Source: Acidobacteriota bacterium
Lineage (GTDB): Bacteria; Acidobacteriota; HRBIN11
NCBI GenBank assembly: GCA_025061865.1
Contig: JANXAA010000040.1
Coordinates: 1-10,762, forward strand
Length of the DNA stretch: 10,762 bases
Direction: 5' to 3'
Shown here: one piece after another, positions 5,224 through 10,447 of the stretch
How positions within the stretch are numbered: position 1 is the stretch's first letter
Layout: every line of letters starts with the position of its first letter
Program-made: the position numbers and the translations under genes
The notes under the pieces: generated by a model
Told to the model about the DNA's origin: nothing
What the model saw: only the letters and a program-made list of their open reading frames with translations
The model's database searches: none

Positions 5224-7005
5224 ATGCATCACGTTCACGAGGAGAACCACGAAGCCCCCCAGAGTTTCCTTCGACGTTACATTTTCAGCACGGACCACAA
5301 GGTCATCGGGATTCAGTACTATCTGACAGCCTTGTTCATGATGCTGGTAGCGGGCCTCCTGGCGATACTGATCCGCATCCAGCTGGCGTGGCCCCAAACG
5401 CCCCAGCCCTGGCTCCACAAGATCCTGCCGGGCCTCTACGACCCGAACGGTATCATGCGGCCCGAGTACTATCCGATGCTGTTTACGATGCACGGGACCC
5501 TGATGGTCTTCTTCGTCCTGTCGACGGCCCCCGTCAGCGGTTTCGGCAACTTTTTGATCCCGCTTCAGATCGGGGCTCGGGACATGGCCTTTCCGTTCCT
5601 GAACATGATGTCCTACTGGACGTTCTTCGTGGGTTGCCTCGTGATGCTGGCTTCCTTTTTTGTCGCCGGCGGGGCGGCCGCTTCGGGTTGGACAGCCTAT
5701 CCGCCCCTAAGCGCCTTGCCCGAGTCTATCCCCGGCTCCCAGTGGGGGCAGACGTTGTGGATCATCGGGATGGTCTTCTTCATCGCCTCTTTTACGATGG
5801 GCGGCCTGAACTTCGTGACGACGGTCCTGAACTTACGGACCCGCGGGATGTCGATGTTCCGTCTGCCTTTGACGATCTGGGCGATGTTCTGCGTATCCAT
5901 CCTGGGCCTGCTGTCTTTCCCAGCCCTGACGGCGGGTGTCATTATGCTTCTCTTTGACCGTCATTTCGGGACTAGCTTCTTCGTGCCATCCGGAGTCGTC
6001 ATCGCCGACAAACTGATGCCCCATCAGGGCGGCTCGCCCTTGCTGTGGCAGCACCTGTTCTGGTTCCTGGGCCATCCGGAAGTTTACATCCTCATGCTCC
6101 CGGCGATGGGCTTCGCCTCAGACATCATCTCGGTGTTTGCTCGCAAGCCGATCTTCAGTTATCGGGCGATGGTGTTCGCCATCCTGGTCATCTCAGTCCT
6201 CAGCTTCCTGGTCTGGGGCCACCACATGTTCGTCAGCGGGATGAGCCCCTATTTAGGAATGGCCTTTGCGGTCTTCACACTCTTGATCGCCGTCCCCTCG
6301 GCTATCAAGGTCTTCAACTGGCTGGCGACGCTGTGGCGGGCCAAGATTCATTTCACGACGCCGATGCTGTTTGCCCTGGGCATCGTGTCCTTATTCATCA
6401 GCGGCGGTCTGAGCGGTATTTGGCTCGGTCAAGCGCCCATCGACATTCAGGTCCACGACACGTACTTTGTCGTGGCCCACTTCCACCTGATCATGGCCGG
6501 GGCGGCTCTTTTCGGCGTCTTTGCGGCGACATACTACTGGTTCCCCAAGATGTTTGGCCGGATGATGAACGAAACGCTGGGGAAGCTTCATTTCTGGCTG
6601 ACCTTCGTGACCTACTACCTGACCTTTTTCCCGATGCATTTCCTGGGCCTCCGGGGGATGATGCGGCGGATTTACGACCCGACGCAGTACGACCTATTCA
6701 AACCCCTTCAACCCATCAATGAGCTCATCAGTCACAGCGCCTTCCTTTTGGGGGCGGCTCAGCTGATTTTCGTGTTCAACTTCGTGTGGAGCATCTTCCG
6801 TGGAAAGAAGGCCGGACCCAACCCCTGGCGGGCCAACACGCTCGAATGGACGACCGAATCGCCGGCGCCTCACGGCAACTGGCGGGGGCCCCTGCCGGTC
6901 GTCTATCGAGGGCCGTACGAGTACAGCGTCCCCGGTGTGGCCGAAGACTATATCCCGCAGAATGTGGCTCCTGCCGAGGTGAAGACTGTCGGGGCACGAG
7001 GATGA
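5224..7005 (+). CDS. coxA: Cytochrome c oxidase subunit I (heme-copper, A1-type)
   Basis: Catalytic subunit: reduces O2 to water at heme a3/CuB and pumps protons. 593 residues, about 12 membrane spans. Ligands are H90 and H421 (low-spin heme a), H419 (heme a3), and H284, H333 and H334 (CuB), with Y288 of GHPEVY as the crosslinked tyrosine. D-channel residues N109, D120 and N127 and the gate E286 are present, as is K362 of the K channel (AVPSAIK). This fits the A1 subtype and full proton pumping. The C-terminal 60 residues are a soluble proline-rich tail. ATG at 5224 has GGAGAGG five bases ahead; the frame is open to a TTG at 5161, but those residues look unlike the family. A 172-base gap follows before the first subunit III gene, unusually wide for this operon. 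Confidence 0.98.
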   Translation: MHHVHEENHEAPQSFLRRYIFSTDHKVIGIQYYLTALFMMLVAGLLAILIRIQLAWPQTPQPWLHKILPGLYDPNGIMRPEYYPMLFTMHGTLMVFFVLSTAPVSGFGNFLIPLQIGARDMAFPFLNMMSYWTFFVGCLVMLASFFVAGGAAASGWTAYPPLSALPESIPGSQWGQTLWIIGMVFFIASFTMGGLNFVTTVLNLRTRGMSMFRLPLTIWAMFCVSILGLLSFPALTAGVIMLLFDRHFGTSFFVPSGVVIADKLMPHQGGSPLLWQHLFWFLGHPEVYILMLPAMGFASDIISVFARKPIFSYRAMVFAILVISVLSFLVWGHHMFVSGMSPYLGMAFAVFTLLIAVPSAIKVFNWLATLWRAKIHFTTPMLFALGIVSLFISGGLSGIWLGQAPIDIQVHDTYFVVAHFHLIMAGAALFGVFAATYYWFPKMFGRMMNETLGKLHFWLTFVTYYLTFFPMHFLGLRGMMRRIYDPTQYDLFKPLQPINELISHSAFLLGAAQLIFVFNFVWSIFRGKKAGPNPWRANTLEWTTESPAPHGNWRGPLPVVYRGPYEYSVPGVAEDYIPQNVAPAEVKTVGARG

Positions 7006-7075
7006 GGCAGGATGGATGTAAGATCCCAGCTTGCTAAAGCGGTGTCATTGATTAGATGCCTATACGAGGTGCGAG

Positions 7076-7150
7076 ATGAGGATGCGGGGCGTCAGGTCTT
7101 GGGTATTACTGCTCCCTAAGACCCTCGCTATGTGCTTTACTGCCGGTTAA
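7076..7150 (+). CDS. Possible 24-residue small membrane or leader peptide
   Basis: Unrecognised. The frame ATG..TAA has GAGGTG (7066-7071) four bases ahead, and would give a peptide with a basic start (MRMRGVR) followed by a mostly hydrophobic stretch (SWVLLLPKTLAMCFTAG). That is the shape of a small single-span oxidase-associated protein or of a leader peptide. A stem-loop lies inside the frame, which would suit translation-coupled control of the next gene. The conserved family, if any, cannot be judged here, and an open frame this short arises easily by chance. Low confidence. Confidence 0.2.
   Translation: MRMRGVRSWVLLLPKTLAMCFTAG
7095..7123 (+). other. Stem-loop between coxA and the first subunit III gene
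   Basis: GGTCTT-GGG (7095-7103) pairs with CCC-T-AAGACC (7114-7123): nine pairs with one bulged T and a 10-base loop. No T-run follows, so a classic intrinsic terminator is unlikely. It may mark mRNA processing, protect the coxBA transcript end, or act as an attenuator. Confidence 0.4.
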
Positions 7151-7166
7151 AACTTAACTTTATAGG
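7136..7166 (+). promoter_or_regulatory. Promoter-like sequence directly ahead of subunit III paralogue 1
   Basis: TTTACT (7136-7141) is followed by TTTATA (7159-7164, 17-base spacer) or TATAGG (7161-7166, 19-base spacer); both are middling matches. Between them is GTTAA-AAC-TTAAC (7146-7158), a perfect small inverted repeat. A start site 6-9 bases after the -10 would fall within a few bases of the ATG at 7178, which lacks a Shine-Dalgarno, so a leaderless mRNA is possible. Confidence 0.3.
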
Positions 7167-7177
7167 CACATAAGCGT

Positions 7178-7819
7178 ATGTTCGGTAAGATACGACCCCA
7201 AGGTTCGGGACCCGGCATCGCCGATTCGTGGCACGGCGGGGATGACGGAGAGAATCCGCTGGGTCCTGGTGCCGAAGGCGGTGCACTCCCCGTCCACACG
7301 AAGCAGATCGGCCTGTGGGCTCTGCTGGTGACGATCTCGATGCTGTTTGCCGGCTTTACGAGTGCCTACCTAGCCCGCCGGGCCGCCGGGGAATGGACCC
7401 CCATCCCACTTCCCCGCGTCTTGTGGTTGAATACCCTAATCCTACTTGCCAGTAGTGCCACCATGGAGGTGGCTCGCCGGACCCTTCGCTCATGGAACCT
7501 GAGGGCCTTGAAACGGTGGTTAGGGATCACGATGGTCCTGGGTCTTGCCTTCCTGCGGGGCCAATTCGTCGCTTGGAAGAGCTTAGAGCAGCAGGGGATT
7601 TTCCTGCCCACGAACCCTCACGGTTCCTTTTTCTATCTCCTGACGGCTGTACACGGGCTTCACGTACTGGGGGGCCTCATCGCCCTGGGCGTCGTTTGGT
7701 TCCGGGCCTGGCGGGAGCGGTACACGCCCTACCATCCGGCCATCGGTCTGTGCGCCACATACTGGCATTTCATGGACCTCTTGTGGGTCTATCTGTTTGT
7801 CCTCTTGTTTATCCTATGA
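7178..7819 (+). CDS. Cytochrome c oxidase subunit III family protein, paralogue 1
   Basis: 213 residues with five hydrophobic spans (about 43-66, 80-98, 112-130, 150-174, 190-213), the short bacterial form of subunit III, which supports proton uptake and stability of subunit I. Family signatures are LPVHTKQIGLWALL...MLFAG, TNPHGSFFYLLTAVHGLHVLGGL and the closing YWHFMDLLWVYLFVLLF. It differs from the next gene in a 40-residue Gly/Asp-rich, hydrophilic N-terminal extension. It also lacks the first-span carboxylate: the aligned segment reads VTISMLFAG where paralogue 2 has ITDGLLFAG. ATG at 7178 is the most upstream start available, but I see no ribosome binding site ahead of it. Its stop overlaps an ATG (ATGA, 7816-7819) that opens only a 25-codon frame. 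Such tandem subunit III pairs are known in several phyla. Confidence 0.9.
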   Translation: MFGKIRPQGSGPGIADSWHGGDDGENPLGPGAEGGALPVHTKQIGLWALLVTISMLFAGFTSAYLARRAAGEWTPIPLPRVLWLNTLILLASSATMEVARRTLRSWNLRALKRWLGITMVLGLAFLRGQFVAWKSLEQQGIFLPTNPHGSFFYLLTAVHGLHVLGGLIALGVVWFRAWRERYTPYHPAIGLCATYWHFMDLLWVYLFVLLFIL

Positions 7820-7830
7820 TCTGGACAGAT

Positions 7831-7932
7831 AAGGAGGTAGGGACTCAGGGTCCAGTCCCAGGCTCTTCGCCTTCCATCTACCCACACGCCTGATTTCAGA
7901 GCCCGTCACCTCGTCACGACTTGGAAGGAGGT
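7831..7932. repeat. Insert-like spacer bounded by duplicated AAGGAGGT ribosome-site sequences
   Basis: AAGGAGGT occurs at 7831-7838 with no start codon after it, and again at 7925-7932 where it serves the next gene. Between them lie 86 bases containing a perfect hairpin GGGACT (7840-7845) / AGTCCC (7854-7859) and the CGTCAC units at 7904-7919. The arrangement looks like a short element that landed in the ribosome site and duplicated it, leaving an orphan copy. Chance repetition of a common Shine-Dalgarno is the main alternative. Confidence 0.4.
7904..7919. repeat. Two tandem 8-base CGTCACNN units ahead of subunit III paralogue 2
   Basis: CGTCACCT and CGTCACGA in direct succession, ending six bases before AGGAGG at 7926-7931. 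They match the CGTYACNN units upstream of coxB (4289-4312). They could be a shared regulatory motif or a trace of the same dispersed repeat. Confidence 0.4.
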
Positions 7933-7936
7933 TCTT

Positions 7937-8554
7937 ATGGCCAAAAGTCAAGCGGCGGAAATGGTGCCTGAATCCCTCTGGAGTGGAGGCGTCTCGCCTT
8001 TCGGAGTGAGTTGGCAGAAGCTGATGATGTGGATTTTCATCATTACCGACGGGTTGCTCTTTGCAGGGCTATTGGCGGGTTATGGTTTTCTGCGTCTGGC
8101 TAGCCCTCAATGGCCGGACCAGACCCAAGTCTTCTACATGCCTTTTATCGCTTTCATGACGTTTGTCCTCATTACAAGCAGTGCGACGATGGGGACAGCC
8201 GTCGGGGCGGCTCGACAGAGGGACCGCCGGTGGATGGTCCGGGGCTTAGTCCTGACAATCCTCGGGGGTCTAATATTCCTAGGCTGCCAGGCTTATGAAT
8301 GGACCCACTTGATCCATCAAGGGGCTCGCCTGTATACCAATCCGTGGGGGGTTCCCCACTTTACAGCGTGCTTCTTTGTCTTAACAGGCTTCCATGGGTC
8401 CCATGTACTGTCCGGAGTCATCATTTTAACCATTACGCTGATTCGGACACTGCTTGGGAAGACGACCCCTGAGGGCGTCGAGATCGCCGGCCTATACTGG
8501 CACTTCGTCGACCTCGTGTGGGTCTTCATCTTTACTCTGTTTTACCTCCTGTGA
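7937..8554 (+). CDS. coxC: Cytochrome c oxidase subunit III, paralogue 2 (canonical)
   Basis: 205 residues, five membrane spans at about 28-52, 66-88, 101-120, 142-166 and 185-205. It carries the usual signatures: D38 in the first span (MWIFIITDGLLFAG), taking the place of the carbodiimide-reactive carboxylate of longer homologues; QAYEWTHL (118-125); FFVLTGFHGSHV (146-157); and the C-terminal YWHFVDLVWVFIFTLFYL. It is therefore the better candidate for the functional subunit III bound to coxA. The start is clear: ATG with AGGAGG five bases ahead. The subunit IV ATG follows 14 bases after the stop, so the two genes are certainly co-transcribed and probably translationally coupled. Confidence 0.95.
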   Translation: MAKSQAAEMVPESLWSGGVSPFGVSWQKLMMWIFIITDGLLFAGLLAGYGFLRLASPQWPDQTQVFYMPFIAFMTFVLITSSATMGTAVGAARQRDRRWMVRGLVLTILGGLIFLGCQAYEWTHLIHQGARLYTNPWGVPHFTACFFVLTGFHGSHVLSGVIILTITLIRTLLGKTTPEGVEIAGLYWHFVDLVWVFIFTLFYLL

Positions 8555-8568
8555 GTGGAGGCGTGACG

Positions 8569-8880
8569 ATGGCCGCCACGGAACACACCCACGGCGGATA
8601 TCGACTATATTGGGTCACCTGGCTGTGGCTTCTCATCTTGACGATCTTTATGCTCGGTTTTGAAGTCCTGCGTATGCCTCGCTTCTTCATGGTCTTGGCG
8701 CTGATCGTCTTCATGTTGGTAAAGGCCGCCTTCATCGCCGGTAACTTCATGCACCTACGGTTCGAACGACTGAACCTCATCGTGACTGTCGCCGTCGGTC
8801 TTTTGATTACGGGTGCTGTCCTATTCGTCCTCATTTACCCAGATGGACTGAGGGTCTTGCAGCTTTCGAGGACTTCGTAG
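8569..8880 (+). CDS. coxD: Cytochrome c oxidase subunit IV (prokaryotic type)
   Basis: 103 residues with three predicted spans at about 14-35, 38-60 and 67-90. The second span ends in the family signature KAAFIAGNFMHLRFE. This small subunit stabilises the oxidase in the membrane; it has no cofactor. A histidine-containing cytosolic N-terminus (EHTHGGYRLYW) precedes the first span. ATG at 8569 is preferred: GGAGG (8557-8561) lies seven bases ahead. An in-frame GTG two codons earlier is too close to that site. A REP-like hairpin follows the stop, so expression of the downstream genes may be lower or separate. Confidence 0.93.
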   Translation: MAATEHTHGGYRLYWVTWLWLLILTIFMLGFEVLRMPRFFMVLALIVFMLVKAAFIAGNFMHLRFERLNLIVTVAVGLLITGAVLFVLIYPDGLRVLQLSRTS

Positions 8881-8897
8881 AGCGCTCGACAAAATAA

Positions 8898-8916
8898 CCC
8901 TCTCTTGCGGAGAGGG
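8898..8916. repeat. REP-like palindromic hairpin after subunit IV
   Basis: CCCTCTC (8898-8904) and GAGAGGG (8910-8916) form a perfect 7-base stem with loop TTGCG. It is followed by GCTGGGAGAGG, a layout like the widespread bacterial intergenic palindromes of the CCCTCTCCC...GGGAGAGGG type. No T-run follows. Likely role: a dispersed repeat or an mRNA 3'-end stabiliser between coxD and the next gene. Confidence 0.55.
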
Positions 8917-8985
8917 GCTGGGAGAGGAACCTCTTCAGGCAGGGGTGAAGGGCTTCGAGGGATTAGGCTCTAGCGAGGAGGACCG

Positions 8986-9318
8986 ATGCAACGGAAAAGC
9001 TGGCTAACGGTCGGCCTCGTGTTTGTCTGCATCCTCGGGCTGACGGTGTCGGCATGGTCCCAGTGTGCCATGTGCCGGACCGGCCTGACCCAATCCCCGG
9101 AGGGTCAGAAGATGGCCCGGGGTTTGAATCAGGCCATCCTCTTTCTATTGACTGCCCCGTACCTGCTGGTCAGCACTGTGGCCCTCCAGATCTTACGTCT
9201 ACAAGCCCGGGCCCGGGGGACGACGGTCAGGCAACTCCTGGGTATCTCGGGGAGCCGCCGGGGCCGACGTCGTCTTTCGGACTCCCCGGTGGCTGACGAC
9301 TCGGCCGGTCGGCTCTAG
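8986..9318 (+). CDS. Small CxxC membrane protein of unknown function, oxidase-linked
   Basis: 110 residues. A hydrophobic N-terminus (about 7-24) with a signal-peptide shape ends in SAWSQ and is at once followed by the CAMC pair (C27, C30). Next comes a short hydrophilic segment, TGLTQSPEGQKMARGLNQA, and a membrane span at about 49-70 (ILFLLTAPYLLVSTVALQIL). The tail is strongly basic and disordered-looking (RLQARARG, SRRGRRRLS). The two cysteines would lie outside the membrane and could bind copper or act in thiol exchange. I recall similar short CxMC-plus-span proteins beside oxidase genes in Acidobacteria and Bacteroidetes, but I cannot name a characterised family. Start: ATG with AGGAGG four bases ahead. 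Sitting between coxD and the copper protein, it is plausibly an assembly or copper-delivery factor; that is inference. Confidence 0.75.
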   Translation: MQRKSWLTVGLVFVCILGLTVSAWSQCAMCRTGLTQSPEGQKMARGLNQAILFLLTAPYLLVSTVALQILRLQARARGTTVRQLLGISGSRRGRRRLSDSPVADDSAGRL

Positions 9319-9376
9319 CGCCCCGGTGGAAAGCCTTAAACCTCTGCGCGCCTTGGGGGAATAGGACTCCTACCTC

Positions 9377-9402
9377 ATTATACGGCTATATTATACGGCT
9401 AT
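9377..9402. repeat. Perfect 13-base tandem duplication
   Basis: ATTATACGGCTAT occurs twice head to tail, giving an AT-rich core TATATTATAC in GC-rich surroundings. It lies between the CxxC gene and the copper-protein gene. It could be an operator pair or a slippage duplication; a promoter overlapping it is possible but no -35 is visible. Confidence 0.7.
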
Positions 9403-9438
9403 CCGGGAACTCCGAGCGGGCCGGCACGAAAGTTGTAC

Positions 9439-9444
9439 TAAAAT
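9439..9444 (+). promoter_or_regulatory. Candidate -10 box TAAAAT for the copper-protein gene
   Basis: TAAAAT matches TATAAT in five of six positions. No acceptable -35 is seen 16-18 bases upstream, so an activator would be needed. A start near 9451 would place the G-rich hairpin element at the very 5' end of a leader of about 130 bases. Confidence 0.25.
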
Positions 9445-9453
9445 GCTCGGTGC

Positions 9454-9546
9454 GGGGTATTAGGGATTGGGTGTTAGGGGGCAGGGACCAGGGGTCGGAT
9501 GTCGGGGATGGGTTTCTCAGACCCCTGTTCTCCGATCCCTAACCCC
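9454..9546 (+). repeat. G-rich inverted-repeat element in the copper-protein leader
   Basis: The outer arms GGGGTATTAGGGATTGG (9454-9470) and CCGATCCCTAACCCC (9532-9546) pair over about 14 positions with one 2-base bulge and one G-T pair. Nested inside is a perfect 8-base stem, CAGGGGTC (9489-9496) / GACCCCTG (9520-9527). The left half holds six runs of three or more G within 41 bases (9454-9494), which fits the pattern of a G-quadruplex. It ends 24 bases before the Shine-Dalgarno of the next gene. It may be a dispersed intergenic repeat, a folded leader, or both. Confidence 0.55.
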
Positions 9547-9580
9547 TTATAACCGATTCACACGGCCATCGGAGGTAAAA

Positions 9581-10387
9581 ATGAAGCGAGAATTCCTTAT
9601 CCTTGGGTGTATCGCCTTCTGGGTCAGTGGGGCTCTGACGGCCTATGGACAGGCCGGGGGCACCATCACGGGCAAGGTTAATTTCACGGGCACCGTTCCG
9701 CCGAACCGACTCATCCAGATGGGAGCTGACCCAAATTGTTTGAAGCTCAATGCTGGCAAGAAGGTCTACCAAGAGGTCGTGGTCGTCAACCCCAACAAGA
9801 CCCTTAAGAACGTGTTCGTTCACATTAAGAGCGGCGTGGAGGGAAAGACCTTCCCGCCGCCGAAGGACCCAGCCTTTATTGATCAACAGGGTTGCATCTA
9901 TTATCCCCGAGTTACGGGCGTCATGCTGGGCCAGACCTTGCGGGTCAAGAACAGCGACCCTACGCTCCACAACGTCCACGCCTGGTCCCAGAAGGGGAAT
10001 TCGTTTAACGTCGCCCAACCCGTCCAGGGGATGACTAATGACTTCCAGTTGAAAGCTGAAGAAGTCATGCTCCAGATTAAGTGCGACGTCCATCCCTGGA
10101 TGATCGGCTACGTAGGCGTCTTGCCCCATCCCTTTTTTGCCGTTACGGGTAGCGAGGGCACGTTTACGATTCAGAACGTGCCCCCAGGAAAGTACGTGCT
10201 TCAGGCCTGGCACGAGAAATACGGCGCCCTGACGCAGAACGTCGAGGTCAAAGCCGGAGCGACTGTGACGGTGGAATTCACCTATACGGGTACCGAAAAG
10301 GCCGAGCTGAATCCCGGCTTTATCCTGCAGGAGTTGAAAGTCGTCGGTGACGACGTACTCTTGCGGCCCGTCTTCCATCGGAAATGA
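9581..10387 (+). CDS. Secreted amicyanin-like cupredoxin with carboxypeptidase-regulatory-like domain
   Basis: 268 residues. A signal peptide at about 1-25 (KREFLILGCIAFWVSGALTAYGQA) sends it to the periplasm. The centre is a cupredoxin with type-1 copper ligands: H130 (TLHNVHAW; H133 is an alternative), then C168, H171 and M174 in CDVHPWM. The C-x2-H-x2-M spacing is that of amicyanin. Residues about 186-235 (FAVTGSEGTFTIQNVPPGKYVLQAWHE) form a carboxypeptidase-regulatory-like beta fold. Two further cysteines (C53, C105) might form a disulfide. It could donate electrons to CuA or handle copper for the oxidase. ATG at 9581 has GGAGGT four bases ahead; the frame is open further upstream only through the repeat element. 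Homologues are often labelled methylamine utilization proteins, but no methylamine genes are here. Confidence 0.88.
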   Translation: MKREFLILGCIAFWVSGALTAYGQAGGTITGKVNFTGTVPPNRLIQMGADPNCLKLNAGKKVYQEVVVVNPNKTLKNVFVHIKSGVEGKTFPPPKDPAFIDQQGCIYYPRVTGVMLGQTLRVKNSDPTLHNVHAWSQKGNSFNVAQPVQGMTNDFQLKAEEVMLQIKCDVHPWMIGYVGVLPHPFFAVTGSEGTFTIQNVPPGKYVLQAWHEKYGALTQNVEVKAGATVTVEFTYTGTEKAELNPGFILQELKVVGDDVLLRPVFHRK

Positions 10388-10403
10388 CTTACACTCAAGT
10401 GAC

Positions 10404-10432
10404 ACCGTGGGGCAGGTCTTCCGCCCCACGGT
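10404..10432 (+). terminator. Strong hairpin after the copper-protein gene, no T-run
   Basis: ACCGTGGGGC (10404-10413) and GCCCCACGGT (10423-10432) form a perfect 10-base GC-rich stem with a 9-base loop, starting 17 bases after the stop. The following bases (CTAGGATG) lack a T-run, so this is either a non-canonical terminator or an mRNA end stabiliser. It is the natural end of the oxidase gene cluster. Confidence 0.6.
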
Positions 10433-10447
10433 CTAGGATGAAGACTC

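Noticed and set aside
5388..6722. Long plus-strand frames inside coxA in another frame
   Set aside because: Proline/arginine-rich shadow composition; the coxA frame carries all heme and copper ligands.
7816..7893. 25-codon frame starting at the ATGA overlap with subunit III paralogue 1
   Set aside because: Proline-rich, no hydrophobic span or motif, and it crosses the orphan ribosome site and hairpin.
9539..10429. Long 296-codon minus-strand open frame opposite the copper protein
   Set aside because: It mirrors a plus-strand gene with signal peptide, copper ligands and a good ribosome site; GC-rich codon bias commonly keeps the opposite frame open. No family signature in it.
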